A stretch of 64,000 bases of DNA from Luteimonas sp. S4-F44 (GTDB taxonomy: Bacteria; Pseudomonadota; Gammaproteobacteria; Xanthomonadales; Xanthomonadaceae): assembly GCF_022637415.1 (NCBI RefSeq), contig NZ_CP093340.1, positions 1,364,001 to 1,428,000 of the forward strand. The letters run 5' to 3'. Position numbers and translations under genes: made by a program. This document shows, in pieces, positions 38,424-48,473 of this stretch (within the stretch, counting starts at the first letter, position 1; every line of letters begins with the position of its first letter). The notes beneath the pieces are model-generated. The model was not told where the DNA came from, searched no databases, and saw only the letters and a program-made list of their open reading frames with translations.

Positions 38424-39353
38424 ATGAATCCTTCGCTCGATTCCATCGCATTGCTGCGCGCACTGGCGCCGCGGGAGGGCTACAACCTGACCGCCTTGCC
38501 GGACGTGCGGGTGCTGCGCTCGGACCGGTCGCTGACGCTCACGCCGGTGCTCTACGACCCCGGCATCGTGTTCGTATGCCAGGGCGCCAAGCGGGGGTAC
38601 TTCGGCGATGCGGTGTTCGTCTATGACGAGCAGCATTACCTCGCGGTCTCGGTGCCGGTGCCTTTCACCATGCAGTCGGAGGGCAGCGCGGAGCGGCCAT
38701 TACTGGCGCTGTACCTGCATCTGGACGTGCCGCTCGCTGCAGGCTTGATGCTCGAGATCGAGCACGCCGGCGGCGTGCCCCCCGCGCAGGCGCCCAAAAG
38801 CCTGATGTCGAGCCCGATGGACGACACATTGCGCCAGACCGTACAGCGTCTGCTGCAAGCGCTGAGCCAACCGCTGGACGCGGCGATCCTCGGCCGCGCG
38901 CTCGTACGCGAACTGTACTTCCGCGTGCTGACTGGACCGCAGGGACAGACGCTGCGCGCGGCGCTGGCCCAGCAGGGCCGGTTCGGCCGCATCGGCCGCG
39001 CGCTGCAGCGTATCCACCGCGATCACGCCCGGCGACTCGATGTCGCGCAACTCGCTCAAGAAGCTGGGATGAGTGCGCCGTCGTTCCACGTCCATTTCAA
39101 GGCCGTGACCCAGGTCGCGCCGATGCAGTACCTGAAGTCGATCCGCCTGCACCAGGCGCGTGTGCTGATGGCGCGCGACGGGATGACCGCCACGGCCGCC
39201 TGTCATGCGGTGGGGTACGAGAGCGCGTCGCAGTTCAACCGCGAGTTCAAACGGCTGTTCGGCCGGTCGCCGCGGGCGGAGGTCGCGCGGATGCGCGCCG
39301 ATTTCGCGGTGCCGCCGGCTGCACCCGGCGGTGGTTTCGTCGCCTCGCATTGA
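38424..39353 (+). CDS. AraC-family transcriptional regulator
   Basis: A 309-residue regulator. The N-terminal ~190 residues form an AraC_N cupin-like sensor domain ('VLYDPGIVFVCQGAKRGYFG', 'YLAVSVPVPFTMQSEG'). The C-terminal ~100 residues hold two helix-turn-helix motifs ('LDVAQLAQEAGMSAPSFHVH' and 'TATAACHAVGYESASQFNRE'), ending 'FGRSPRAEVARMR'. I chose the ATG at 38424; a TTG four codons earlier is in frame. The shared 91-bp upstream region with the SDR gene suggests that it regulates that gene and itself. Confidence 0.9.
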   Translation: MNPSLDSIALLRALAPREGYNLTALPDVRVLRSDRSLTLTPVLYDPGIVFVCQGAKRGYFGDAVFVYDEQHYLAVSVPVPFTMQSEGSAERPLLALYLHLDVPLAAGLMLEIEHAGGVPPAQAPKSLMSSPMDDTLRQTVQRLLQALSQPLDAAILGRALVRELYFRVLTGPQGQTLRAALAQQGRFGRIGRALQRIHRDHARRLDVAQLAQEAGMSAPSFHVHFKAVTQVAPMQYLKSIRLHQARVLMARDGMTATAACHAVGYESASQFNREFKRLFGRSPRAEVARMRADFAVPPAAPGGGFVASH

Positions 39354-39704
39354 GCGGCGCCGCGCGCGCCATCGTGGTGGGGGTGCCGCGATCGGGGCGC
39401 GCTCGCGCAGGTCATCGGCGGACGCGTCGGCGCGAGGCGGTCGGTTGCGTGACTGCCCTGCGGTCTCCCATTGCGGTGTCGCGGCCGTCATCGAGTTGGT
39501 TGGCGACCAACGTGTCGTCGCCCTGCAGCCGGTGCGAGCAGGCCCCTGTGGTATTTTGCGCGCCATCTTCGTGCCGTGCGTTGCGCGCCATTGCCGATCC
39601 GTGGCCGCGCCTGCGGCCATCCAGGATCCGGCGTGGCCGCTGGCGATGCGTAACGCGTACGGCGTGCGCCGCGCCTTCCTTTCCCTTGAGTGGTCCGCCT
39701 GTCT
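39354..39704. other. Intergenic region between AraC regulator and rlmKL
   Basis: About 350 bases with no credible gene: the open frames here have shadow-like Arg/Ser composition and no ribosome-binding sites. I see no convincing terminator or promoter box, though the rlmKL promoter must lie here. Confidence 0.5.
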
Positions 39705-41909
39705 GTGAAATTTTTCGTCTCCTGCGCCAAGGGCCTGGAATACCTGCTCGTCGATGAGGTGCTCGCGCTGGGCGCGGCTCAGGCCACGGCCACCGTCGCC
39801 GGGGTCAATGCCGAGGGCACGCTGCAGGACGCGCAGCGCGCGGTGCTGTGGTCGCGGCTCGCCAGCCGGGTGCTGTGGCCGATCGCCGATTACGCCTGCG
39901 AGCACGAGGACGCACTGTACGCCGGCGCGCGCGCGGTCGACTGGGCGGCCCATCTCGATCCGTCGATAACCCTGGCGATCGATGCCCACGTTTCCGGCAG
40001 CGCGATCACCCACGCGCGCTACGCCGCGCAACGGGTCAAGGATGCGATCGTCGACACCCTGCGCGAGGCCACCGGCGCGCGCCCGGATGTCGATGTCGAG
40101 GCGCCGGACCTGCGGCTGAGTCTGGTGGTGCGCAAGGGGCGCGCGTTGCTCTCGGTGGACCTGGGCGGCGGGCCGCTGCACCGCCGCGGCTGGCGCCGCG
40201 CCCAGGGCGAGGCGCCGCTGAAGGAAAACCTTGCCGCGGCGGTGTTGATGCGCGGCGGCTGGCCGACGCTGTACGCCGCGGGCGGCGCGCTGCTCGACCC
40301 GATGTGCGGCAGCGGCACGCTGCTGATCGAGGGCGCGTTGATGGCCGCCGATGTCGCGCCGGGCCTGGCCCGCGACGGCGGCGCGGCGACCGCCGGCCGG
40401 GCGCCGAGCCGCTGGCACGGCTTCGATGCAGCGCATTGGCGGACGCTGTGCGACGAGGCCTTGGCGCGCGAGCGCAGCGGCCGCGAGCGCCTGCGGACCG
40501 CATTCTTCGGCCGCGACCTCGACCCGCACGCGGTGCATGCCGCGCGCGAGAACGCCACCGCGGCCGGGCTGCGCGACGCGATCGACTGGCAGGTCGGCGA
40601 CGTCGTCGCCTTGCAGGCGCCGCCGTCGTCCCTGCCGTCTGATGCCGCATCGAACGACGCCGCGCCGAGCGGCCTGGTCGTCTGCAATCCGCCCTACGAC
40701 GCCCGTCTGGCCGCCGATGCCGCGCTCTACCGCAGTCTCGGCAATGCGCTGGCGCGCGCGGTGCCGGACTGGCGCGCGAGTCTGCTGTGCGGCGATCCCG
40801 AACTCGCGCACGCGACCGGACTGCGCGCGAAGAAGAAGTACCAAGTGTTCAATGGCGCGCTCGAGTGCAGCCTGATCGTCTGCGATCCGGTGCGCCCGCC
40901 GCAGCGCGAGGTCGACGACGCGCCGCAGGCGCTGAGCGAGGGCGCGACGATGGTCGCCAACCGCCTGCGCAAGAACCTGCGCCGGTTCAAGGCGTGGCGC
41001 GAGCGCGAAGGCGTGACCTGCTACCGCGTCTACGACGCCGACCTGCCGGAGTACGCGGCCGCGATCGACGTCTACATCCAGTCCGAATCCGACCCGACCG
41101 CCGATGGCGCGCCGCTGTGGCTGCATATCCAGGAGTATGCCGCGCCGGCCGAGATTCCCGAAGCCACGACCCGGCGCCGTTTCGGCGACGTGCTGAGCGC
41201 GGCTCGTGAGGTGTTCCGCATTCCGCGCGAGCGCATCGCGATCAAGACCCGCAGCCGCGGCAAGGGCGGCAGCAAGTACGGGCGTCTCGACGCGCGCCAT
41301 GCGTTCATGCTGGTCGAAGAGGGCCAGGTACGCCTGCGCGTGAATCTGTTCGACTATCTCGACACCGGCCTGTTCCTCGACCATCGCCCGATACGCCTGC
41401 GCATCGCGGAAGAGGCGGCCGACACGCGCTTCCTCAACCTGTTCGGCTACACCGGGGCCGCGACCGTGCATGCCGCGGCCGGCGGTGCGCGGACGACCAC
41501 GACCGTCGACCTGTCGGCGACCTACCTGCAGTGGTGCGCGGACAATCTCGCCGCCAACGGCATGGGCGGCGCGCGGCATCGGCTGGTGCAGGCCGATGCG
41601 CTGCAGTGGCTGGAGGCCGAGACCGCGCAGTACGATCTGATCTTCTGCGACCCGCCGACGTTCTCCAACTCCGCGCGGGCCAAGGATTTCGACATCCAGC
41701 GCGAGCACGTGCGCCTGTTGCGTGCGGCCGTTGCGCGGCTGGCGCCCGGTGGCGCGCTGTATTTCTCCAATAACTTCCGTCGGTTCCGACTCGACACCGA
41801 GGCGGTGGCCGCGTTCGCCCACTGCGAGGACATCACGCCGGCGACGATCGCGCCCGATTTCGAGCGCAACCCGCGTATCCATCGCGCCTGGCGGCTGACC
41901 GCGCGCTGA
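39705..41909 (+). CDS. rlmKL: Bifunctional 23S rRNA methyltransferase RlmKL
   Basis: RlmKL makes m2G2445 and m7G2069 in 23S rRNA. The 734 residues comprise an N-terminal THUMP domain, the RlmL methyltransferase domain ('[20 protein letters not shown]' and catalytic '[11 protein letters not shown]') and the C-terminal RlmK domain ('[20 protein letters not shown]' and '[12 protein letters not shown]'). The GTG at 39705 yields '[19 protein letters not shown]', matching the family start; a GTG five codons earlier is also in frame. It is monocistronic as far as seen. Confidence 0.94.
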   Translation: MKFFVSCAKGLEYLLVDEVLALGAAQATATVAGVNAEGTLQDAQRAVLWSRLASRVLWPIADYACEHEDALYAGARAVDWAAHLDPSITLAIDAHVSGSAITHARYAAQRVKDAIVDTLREATGARPDVDVEAPDLRLSLVVRKGRALLSVDLGGGPLHRRGWRRAQGEAPLKENLAAAVLMRGGWPTLYAAGGALLDPMCGSGTLLIEGALMAADVAPGLARDGGAATAGRAPSRWHGFDAAHWRTLCDEALARERSGRERLRTAFFGRDLDPHAVHAARENATAAGLRDAIDWQVGDVVALQAPPSSLPSDAASNDAAPSGLVVCNPPYDARLAADAALYRSLGNALARAVPDWRASLLCGDPELAHATGLRAKKKYQVFNGALECSLIVCDPVRPPQREVDDAPQALSEGATMVANRLRKNLRRFKAWREREGVTCYRVYDADLPEYAAAIDVYIQSESDPTADGAPLWLHIQEYAAPAEIPEATTRRRFGDVLSAAREVFRIPRERIAIKTRSRGKGGSKYGRLDARHAFMLVEEGQVRLRVNLFDYLDTGLFLDHRPIRLRIAEEAADTRFLNLFGYTGAATVHAAAGGARTTTTVDLSATYLQWCADNLAANGMGGARHRLVQADALQWLEAETAQYDLIFCDPPTFSNSARAKDFDIQREHVRLLRAAVARLAPGGALYFSNNFRRFRLDTEAVAAFAHCEDITPATIAPDFERNPRIHRAWRLTAR

Positions 41910-42115
41910 GGGCCGCGAGCGGGCGTGCGATCGCGCCCGGTCTGCGGCCGCAGCAATGTGGGCCGGATGCGGTCGGTGCGAGCAGGGGGACCGTGCGGAC
42001 ACGATGTGGCGCGCCGCGCCGCGTGCCGGCGGAAACCTTGCGTTCCATCCACGCCGGTGGAATTGGCCCGCCGCACCCGCATCGTGTGCGCTCAGATCCT
42101 GTTCGGAGCTTCCCG

Positions 42116-42967
42116 ATGACCGCCTCCCAGACCGCCCGCGTCGTGCGCACCGTGCGCGGCATGCCCGCCAGCGACGGTGCCGGCGTCAAGCTCACCCGCG
42201 TCATCGGCACGCCGCAGCTGCCTGATCTCGATCCGTTTCTGATGCTCGACGAGTTCGGCACCGATCGCGCCGAGGACTACCTGGCCGGCTTTCCCGACCA
42301 CCCGCACCGTGGCTTCGAGACCGTGACCTACATGCTCGACGGTCGCATGCGCCATCGCGATAACCACGGCAACGAGGGCCTGCTGGTCCCCGGCAGCGTG
42401 CAGTGGATGACCGCCGGGCGCGGCCTGGTGCACTCGGAAATGCCTGAACAGCAGGCCGGGCGGATGCGCGGCTTCCAGCTGTGGGTGAACCTGCCCGCGC
42501 GCGAGAAGATGACCGCGCCGCGCTACCAGGAGTTCGCGCCCGAGCGGCTGCCGGTGGTCGAGCCCGCGCCGGGCGTGACCGTCAAGCTCATCGCCGGCAG
42601 CGTGGACGGCACCGCCGGCCCGATCGCGCAGCCGGCGACCGACCCGCTGTATCTGGACATCACGCTGGCGCCGGGCAGCGACTGGGCGCTCGATCTGCCT
42701 GAAGGCCACAACGTCTTCGCCTATGTCTACGAAGGCCAGACGACGGTGGGGGAGGGCGAGGAGATGCGCCCGCTCGCGTCGCAGGACCTCGGGGTGCTCG
42801 GCGGCGGCGCGCGGCTGCAACTGCATGCCGGTGAACAAGGCGCGAAGCTGATCGTCGTCGGCGGCCGTCCGCTGCGCGAGCCGGTGGCCCGCCATGGTCC
42901 GTTTGTTATGAATACTCGCGAAGAACTCATGCAGGCCTTTGTGGATTTTCAGGAGGGCCGGTTCTAG
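42116..42967 (+). CDS. Pirin-family protein
   Basis: A 283-residue bicupin of the pirin family. The metal-binding N-terminal motif is 'DHPHRGFETVTYMLDGRMRH', followed by 'GSVQWMTAGRGLVHSEMPE', which gives the expected His, His, His and Glu ligands. Bacterial pirins such as YhaK/YhhW are iron proteins, some with quercetinase activity; the role here is unknown. The ATG at 42116 fits the family N-terminus. The last three codons fall inside the first unit of a 16-bp tandem repeat. Confidence 0.9.
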   Translation: MTASQTARVVRTVRGMPASDGAGVKLTRVIGTPQLPDLDPFLMLDEFGTDRAEDYLAGFPDHPHRGFETVTYMLDGRMRHRDNHGNEGLLVPGSVQWMTAGRGLVHSEMPEQQAGRMRGFQLWVNLPAREKMTAPRYQEFAPERLPVVEPAPGVTVKLIAGSVDGTAGPIAQPATDPLYLDITLAPGSDWALDLPEGHNVFAYVYEGQTTVGEGEEMRPLASQDLGVLGGGARLQLHAGEQGAKLIVVGGRPLREPVARHGPFVMNTREELMQAFVDFQEGRF

Positions 42968-43020
42968 AAAAGACCGGTTCTAGAAAAGACCGGTTCTAGA
43001 AAAGACCGGTCTAGAACTGG
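42958..43020. repeat. 16-bp tandem repeat overlapping the pirin stop codon
   Basis: Three perfect copies of CCGGTTCTAGAAAAGA (42958-42973, 42974-42989, 42990-43005) are followed by a degenerate fourth (CCGGTCTAGAACTGG). The first copy supplies the pirin's last codons and TAG stop. Copy 3 and the fourth unit form an inverted repeat (42990-42999/43011-43020, one mismatch) that could act as a hairpin between the convergent pirin and secreted-protein genes. Confidence 0.9.
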
Positions 43021-43037
43021 CCCCGCACACGTCCGCC

Positions 43038-43487
43038 TCAGTTGCCGAGGCGGACGTCGGCGAACTCCAGTTGTTCAACCTGACGCAATGTGCGCGCCAG
43101 CTGCGCCGGGTCATCGGCGCGCACGATGATGTGGGCGTAGTCGCCCGAGGTCAGCTCCAGCAGCGTCTCGCGCACGATGGCGCTGGTCAGGTCGTTCTGC
43201 GGTGCATGCCACCAGGCCGAGAGTCCGTCGATGCGGACCGGAGCGCCGATCCGCTCGCCCCGGCGCGGTTGGAACGTTGGCGTGCGCCCGATCGCGACCG
43301 CGAACGGCTGGCGCTGGGTGTCGAACTCGATCGCGCGGCAGAACACGAAATCGTCGCTCTCCTGCACGCTCCACTGCACGTTGGCGATGACCGGCAACTG
43401 CGGACAGGCGCTGACAGTGTCGGCCTGCGCGGCGGCGCCGCAGCACAATGCGCCAAGCAACGTCAGCGTTCGAATGCGATGCATCAT
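43038..43487 (-). CDS. Small secreted protein of unknown function
   Basis: A 149-residue protein with a signal peptide ('MMHRIRTLTLLGALCCGAAAQA'), so it is exported. The mature part has two Cys near its start ('CPQLPVIANVQW', 'DFVFCRAIEF') that could pair, and no domain that I recognise. The ATG at 43487 is preceded by AGGGAG; a second ATG directly follows. It is convergent with the pirin gene across the repeat array. The function is unknown. Confidence 0.72.
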   Translation of the reverse strand: MMHRIRTLTLLGALCCGAAAQADTVSACPQLPVIANVQWSVQESDDFVFCRAIEFDTQRQPFAVAIGRTPTFQPRRGERIGAPVRIDGLSAWWHAPQNDLTSAIVRETLLELTSGDYAHIIVRADDPAQLARTLRQVEQLEFADVRLGN

Positions 43488-43683
43488 CGGCTCCCTGTAT
43501 GACCTGGGCAGACCATAACGCAGGGCCCGGCGGGTGGGTGTCGGAAACGAAGAGAACGCGGTTCGGACTGCGGCGCATTCGCGGCTCGGAGACGTGCGCA
43601 TCTGCCGACAGCCTGTCTCGACTCATTGCATCGCGGTGGTCATGGCCGTGCGTTGGCGGCAGGCCTGCGTCGCCGATCGCCAG

Positions 43684-44190
43684 TCACTCGTCGCACAGGC
43701 CGGCGCGCCAGGCCGCGAGCTTGTCGTCGAACCGAAGCGCCGCATGCGCCGGGCTCGTCGAGGGCAGCCGCGCCAGGTCCGGGACGTGCGGCAGTGTCGG
43801 CAGCACGTGTCGACGGAACAGGGTCTGCGCGGCGCTGCCGTTGAAACGGATGCGGTCGATGCCCGGATGGGCCGCCAGCAGACCGGCGATGTCGTTGGCG
43901 ACGACGCTGCCGGCCTCGATCCGGGCATCCAGGCTGCCGGGACGCACGCATTCGCCAGCGACATCCCACAAGGCGATCCCGGCTGTTCGCAGGCGTGCCA
44001 GCCGCTGCGCATAAGGCAGGTCGGGCCCGGCGTCGAACAGGGCGCCCATGATCGGCCAGAACAGGTTGCGCGGATGCGCGTAGTAGCGGCCCGCATCCAG
44101 CGAGGCCACGCCCGGCATGCTGCCGAGCACCAGCACGCGGGCGCCGGGGCCGACGACGGGGGCGAAGCTGCGGAGCACCGAGTCTGACAT
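43684..44190 (-). CDS. Uracil/hypoxanthine-DNA glycosylase, family 6-like
   Basis: A 168-residue glycosylase of the uracil-DNA glycosylase superfamily. The motif 'VLVLGSMPGVASLDAGRYYA' with 'HPRNLFWPIMGALF' and the C-terminal 'LPSTSPAHA' match the hypoxanthine/deaminated-base (HDG, family 6) group, which removes deaminated bases from DNA. The ATG at 44190 is the natural start. It is separate from its neighbours. Confidence 0.85.
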   Translation of the reverse strand: MSDSVLRSFAPVVGPGARVLVLGSMPGVASLDAGRYYAHPRNLFWPIMGALFDAGPDLPYAQRLARLRTAGIALWDVAGECVRPGSLDARIEAGSVVANDIAGLLAAHPGIDRIRFNGSAAQTLFRRHVLPTLPHVPDLARLPSTSPAHAALRFDDKLAAWRAGLCDE

Positions 44191-44969
44191 CGAGAGGGAC
44201 GTGGGGCGGGGCCCGCATGCTGCCATGTCTGCGATGACGTCTGGGCACCTGGGGGCGACCCGGACTGGGTCGGCTCCGGATTGCTCCGGCCGACATCGTC
44301 GCCGGAGGGGCGCGATCGCTCGATGCGAGCCCGCTGCCGCGGTCAACGCGGTCTCATCGCGCTCCAGCCACGCAACCAATCGTGCCGGGTCGAAGATGGC
44401 GTCGCGACGCGTCAGGTGGATGCGTTGCAACTGTTTGCTGCCGAAACCGCGCACCACTACACCGCACTGCTGATCCAAGTTGCCGACAGCGCCCCTCGGA
44501 TGTCTGTACGCGCGCCAGCGAAGACGCCGCGCTTTGCCTGGCGGGCCACTTCGACACGGGTGCCCGGGGTTCCGCGATGCGCTGGCGCGGCGCCGAACCG
44601 GCGGATCGCGCCTGGCGTCGACGCCCAGGCGCGCGTTGGCGCGCGCTGGCGTTCGCATGCGAGGCCGGGTGCTGGCGTCGGGTGGAGTACTACCGGCAGT
44701 AACATCGCGGGAAAGCGGCGGGCGGGTGTAGCCGCAGGTGGAGAGGGGCGGCCAGCCGCCCTTGCGCGTGTGATCGGATGCGGCGATTCCCGACCTCCGG
44801 GTGCGCAGTCGCCGGACTGTGCGAGCCCGCGTCGCGCTGCAGGCTGTCGGCAGGCCAGTGCAGGACGCGCGGGATGGAACAGGGCGAAGGTGCGATTGCC
44901 GGGCGGGGGGGCCGCATCGGCGATAGCGACTGCAGCGGTGGCAGATCGGGCGGGGCCGAGGTCGAGGCG
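44191..44969. other. 779-bp gap before comEC; possible decayed coding sequence
   Basis: No intact gene is supported. Two adjacent plus-strand frames look partly protein-like: one around 44325-44510 ('DALQLFAAETAHHYTALLIQ') and another around 44510-44702 ending 'FACEAGCWRRVEYYRQ' before a TAA. Read together they could be a frameshifted or truncated remnant. The evidence is composition only; I see no homology. The comEC frame also stays open from 44778, but its first ~64 codons look non-coding. Confidence 0.35.
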
Positions 44970-47312
44970 ATGCGCCCGTCGCTCGCGTTGTTCGGCATCG
45001 CGACCGGCGCGGCGCTGGTGCTCGGCGCAACCGCCTGCCTCGCGTTGCCGGCGCTGCCGCCGGTGTGGGCGCTGGGGCTGTTGCTCGCGTTGGGGGCGGG
45101 CGCCTGGGGCTTGGGGCGCGGGGCGCTGCGCGTGCTGGGTGCGGGCATTTTCGGCCTCGCGCTGTGCGGACTGCATGCAGCGCACGCGCTGTCGCTGCAG
45201 TGGCCGGCCACGATGGCGCGCAGCGACGTCGTCGTGTCGGGGCGCCTGGTCGGACTGCCCGTGCACGAGGCGCAGCGGACCTGGTTCGAGTTCCGGGTCG
45301 ACGCCGATGCGGCGCCCGCGGCCTTGCGCGGTCGGTTGCTGCGGCTGTCGTGGTTCGATACCCGCGACGCGGCGCCCGATCCTCGGCGGCTGGCGCTCGA
45401 ACCCGGCGACCGCTGGCGCTTCACCGCGCGTATCCGCGCGCCGCGCGGGCTGCGCAACCCCGGCTGGATCGACAGCGAAAAACACGCGATGGCGCGGCGC
45501 GTGACCGCGGTGGGCTATCTGCGTACCGGCGAGCCGATGACGCGGCTCGAGGCGACCGGTGGCATGGACCGCTGGCGGCATCGCACCGCCGAGCGGATCG
45601 AGCGCGTGGTCGACGGGGACGCCGCGCGCTTCGTCCGTGCGCTGGCGGTGGGCGACACGCGCGGCCTCGGTGAGCTCGACTGGGAAGGGTTGCGCGCCAC
45701 TGGCCTGACCCACCTGATCGCGATTTCGGGCTTCCACGTCGGCATGGTTGGCGGCGCGTTCGCGTTGTTGGCGGCCGCAGTGTGGTGGTGTCTGCCGTCG
45801 CTGGGCCGCTTGTTGCCCCGGCCGCAGGCGGCGGCGCTGGCCGCGTTGGCGGCCGCCAGCGTCTATGCCGCCGCAGCCGGCTGGGAGCTGCCGACGGTGC
45901 GCACGGTGCTGATGATCGCGGTCGCCGTCGTCGCCCGCCTGGTGCGCCGCCGGTTGCGCATTGCCGATGCCCTGGCCTATGCCGCGATCGCCGTGGTGCT
46001 GGTCGACCCGATGGCGGTGCTGTCGGCCGGCTTCTGGCTGAGTTTCGCCGGCGTCGCCTGGCTGGTGTGGTGCTTGCCCGATGCCCGCGCGCTGTCGCTG
46101 GCGCGGGGGCTGCTGGCCTCGCAATGGGTGGCGACGCTCGGGTTATTACCGCTGACCGTGACCTTGTTCGGCCAGGCATCGCTGGCTGGTCCGCTGGCCA
46201 ATCTGGTCGCGATTCCCTGGTGGAGCTTGGTGGTGGTGCCGCTGGCGGTGCTCGGCACCGGCCTGGAAGCGCTGCATGCCGGCGCCGGGGACTGGGCCTG
46301 GCGGCTGGCCGCGTGGGCGTTCGCGCCGAGCTGGCGGCTGTTCGACCGGCTCGCGGCCGCGCCGTTCGCGTTGTGGTGGCTGCCGACCCCACATCGACTC
46401 GCGCTGCCTTTGGCGCTGCTGGCCGCGTTCTGGCTGCTGCTGCCGCGCGGCGTGCCGGGCAAGGGGTTGGCTGCGCTGCTGTGGCTGCCGTTGCTGTGGC
46501 CGGACCGGGACCTGCCCGGGCCGGGCGAAGCCGAGCTGGTGGTACTCGATGTCGGCCAGGGGCTGGCGGTGCTGATCCGCACCGCGGGCCACGCCGTGCT
46601 CTACGACACCGGCCCGGCGATGCCCGATGGCTACGACGCCGGCGAACGGGTGGTGGTGCCGGCGCTGCACGCCCTGGGGGTGCGCCGGCTCGATGCGATC
46701 GTCGTCAGTCATGGCGATGCCGACCACGCCGGAGGCCTGGGCGCGGTGCAGCGGCGCTTCGCCGCGCCGGTGGTGTTCGCGCCGCAATGGGACCGCGTGC
46801 CCGACGCCTCGCCGTGTCTGATGGGATCGGCCTGGCGCACCGACGGCGTCGTGTTCCGGTTCCTGCATCCGGACCTGCATTTCCCGCCGTTCCGCAATCC
46901 GTCCAGCTGCGTGCTGCGCGTGGAGACCGCGCATGGCGCGGCGCTGCTGCCAGGCGACATCGACACGGTCGTGGAGCGGCTGCTGGCGCATCGCGACCCC
47001 GAGGCGCTGGCGGCGGAGGTCGTGGTCGCCGCGCATCACGGCAGCGGCGGCTCGTCGGATCCGGTCTTCGTGGCCGCGACCGGCGCCGGGCAGGCACTGG
47101 TCTCGGCTGGACACGGCAACCGGTTCGGCCATCCGCATGCCCCGGCGCTCGCGCGTTGGACCCAGCAGGGCGCCGCCACGCCGGGCACGGCCGAGGCCGG
47201 TGCGCTGCGGGTGCGTCTGGGGCCCGGCGGCGTCCGCGTGGCCGGTGAGCGTGCGCGTATGCCGCGGCTCTGGGACGCCGCGCGCCGCAGTGAGCGCGCC
47301 GCCGGGGACTGA
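44970..47312 (+). CDS. comEC: DNA internalisation protein ComEC/Rec2
   Basis: ComEC forms the inner-membrane channel for single-stranded DNA in natural transformation. The 780 residues have an N-terminal OB-like region (DUF4131), the competence transmembrane domain ('THLIAISGFHVGMVGGAFAL', 'VRTVLMIAVAVVARLV', 'DPMAVLSAGFWLSFAGVAWL') and a C-terminal metallo-beta-lactamase-like domain ('VVLDVGQGLAVLIRT', 'VVSHGDADHAGGL', 'VVAAHHGSGGSSD'). The ATG at 44970 is a likely start; upstream in-frame starts exist. It leads the comEC-exbB-exbD-msbA-lpxK run typical of this family of bacteria. Confidence 0.93.
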   Translation: MRPSLALFGIATGAALVLGATACLALPALPPVWALGLLLALGAGAWGLGRGALRVLGAGIFGLALCGLHAAHALSLQWPATMARSDVVVSGRLVGLPVHEAQRTWFEFRVDADAAPAALRGRLLRLSWFDTRDAAPDPRRLALEPGDRWRFTARIRAPRGLRNPGWIDSEKHAMARRVTAVGYLRTGEPMTRLEATGGMDRWRHRTAERIERVVDGDAARFVRALAVGDTRGLGELDWEGLRATGLTHLIAISGFHVGMVGGAFALLAAAVWWCLPSLGRLLPRPQAAALAALAAASVYAAAAGWELPTVRTVLMIAVAVVARLVRRRLRIADALAYAAIAVVLVDPMAVLSAGFWLSFAGVAWLVWCLPDARALSLARGLLASQWVATLGLLPLTVTLFGQASLAGPLANLVAIPWWSLVVVPLAVLGTGLEALHAGAGDWAWRLAAWAFAPSWRLFDRLAAAPFALWWLPTPHRLALPLALLAAFWLLLPRGVPGKGLAALLWLPLLWPDRDLPGPGEAELVVLDVGQGLAVLIRTAGHAVLYDTGPAMPDGYDAGERVVVPALHALGVRRLDAIVVSHGDADHAGGLGAVQRRFAAPVVFAPQWDRVPDASPCLMGSAWRTDGVVFRFLHPDLHFPPFRNPSSCVLRVETAHGAALLPGDIDTVVERLLAHRDPEALAAEVVVAAHHGSGGSSDPVFVAATGAGQALVSAGHGNRFGHPHAPALARWTQQGAATPGTAEAGALRVRLGPGGVRVAGERARMPRLWDAARRSERAAGD

Positions 47313-47371
47313 GTCGCGCTACGTTATCCTAGTCGCCCGAGTGGACCGGCCCCGTGGCCGAAGGGGTTTGC

Positions 47372-48013
47372 GTGCTCGAACTGGTGAAGGCCGGCGGCTG
47401 GCCGATGATACCGCTGCTGCTGCTGTCGGCGTTCGCGCTGGCGATCATCGTCGAGCGCTTCTGGGCCCTGCGTCGGCGTGCGGTGCTGCCGCCCGGCCTG
47501 GGCGGGGAGGTCCGGGCCTGGGCCACACGCGGCGCGCTCGACCCGGCGCATATCGCCTCGCTGCGCGCGACCGCGCCACTGGGCGCGTTGCTGGCGGCGG
47601 CGCTCGATGTCCGCGACCGGCCGCGCGAGGAGATCCGCGAGCGCGTCGAGGATGTCGGCCGCCATGTCGCCTTCCAGATGGAGCGCCATCTCAACGCGCT
47701 GGGCACGATCGCCGCGGCCGGGCCGCTGCTGGGCTTGTTCGGCACGGTGGTGGGCATGATCCAGATGTTCCTGGGCGTGATGGACCATGGCATTGGCGAT
47801 GTCGACCAGCTTGCCGGCGGCATCGGCAAAGCGCTGGTGTGCGCGGCGACGGGCATGATCGTCGCGGTGCCGGCGCTGATGTTCCACCGGCATTTCCGCG
47901 CGCGGATCGACGGCTACATCGTGGCGATGGAGCACGAGGCGATCCTGCTGATGGATGCGATCGACCCGCGCACGGCGCGCCGCCCGCCTGCCGCCGTTCC
48001 GGGACGGGGCTGA
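47372..48013 (+). CDS. exbB: ExbB/TolQ-type proton channel protein
   Basis: A 213-residue inner-membrane protein of the MotA/TolQ/ExbB family that, with ExbD, converts proton flow to mechanical work for TonB-type transport. Three transmembrane segments are seen, including 'GGWPMIPLLLLSAFALAIIV' and 'GTIAAAGPLLGLFGTVVGMI'. The GTG at 47372 has AAGGGG upstream and gives the usual 'MLELVKAGGWPMIPLL'; a GTG six codons earlier is possible. Three bases separate it from exbD. Confidence 0.9.
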   Translation: MLELVKAGGWPMIPLLLLSAFALAIIVERFWALRRRAVLPPGLGGEVRAWATRGALDPAHIASLRATAPLGALLAAALDVRDRPREEIRERVEDVGRHVAFQMERHLNALGTIAAAGPLLGLFGTVVGMIQMFLGVMDHGIGDVDQLAGGIGKALVCAATGMIVAVPALMFHRHFRARIDGYIVAMEHEAILLMDAIDPRTARRPPAAVPGRG

Positions 48014-48016
48014 GCG

Positions 48017-48469
48017 ATGCGCATCCGCGACCGGCGCGCACGCGACGAGCCCGAGATCAACCTCGTGCCCTTGATCGACGTGATCCTGGTATTGATCATC
48101 TTCTTCGTGATCACCACCACGTTCGACGCGCGCTCGGTGCTCAAGCTCGAGTTGCCGCAGGCCACGGGCGAGCGCAACGACGCCCGGAGCGATACGCTGA
48201 CGCTGCTGATCAATGCCGACGGCCGCTACTTCGTCGAGGACCGCGAAGCGCTGCGCACCGATGTCGACGCGCTCAAGCGCACGATCGTCGAGGTCGCCGG
48301 CGACGATCGCGAGCGCGTGGTGCTGCTGCGCGCCGACGCCCGCACGCCCTGGCAGGCGGTCGTCACCGCCTACGATGCGCTCGGCCAGTTGGGCTTTACC
48401 CGCATCGCCAATGCGACCGCGCCGCAGACGGCCGGACGCGTGGGCGATCCCGCTTCACAGGAACGTTGA
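48017..48469 (+). CDS. exbD: ExbD/TolR biopolymer transport protein
   Basis: A 150-residue partner of ExbB with a single transmembrane helix ('LVPLIDVILVLIIFFVITTT') that contains the essential Asp, and a periplasmic domain. In this gene order (exbB-exbD-msbA-lpxK) the pair is commonly found in xanthomonads. It starts three bases after exbB and lies four bases before msbA, so the genes are co-transcribed. Confidence 0.92.
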   Translation: MRIRDRRARDEPEINLVPLIDVILVLIIFFVITTTFDARSVLKLELPQATGERNDARSDTLTLLINADGRYFVEDREALRTDVDALKRTIVEVAGDDRERVVLLRADARTPWQAVVTAYDALGQLGFTRIANATAPQTAGRVGDPASQER

Positions 48470-48473
48470 CGTC

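Noticed and set aside
38700..42002. A 1100-codon open frame on the minus strand across the AraC gene and rlmKL
   Set aside because: It is antisense to two clear genes, is very rich in Arg, Gln, Ala and His, and shows no family motif. Long antisense frames are expected in DNA with such GC-rich third positions.
42958..43020. CRISPR-like repeats
   Set aside because: The 16-bp units are directly adjacent with no spacers, and no cas genes are present.
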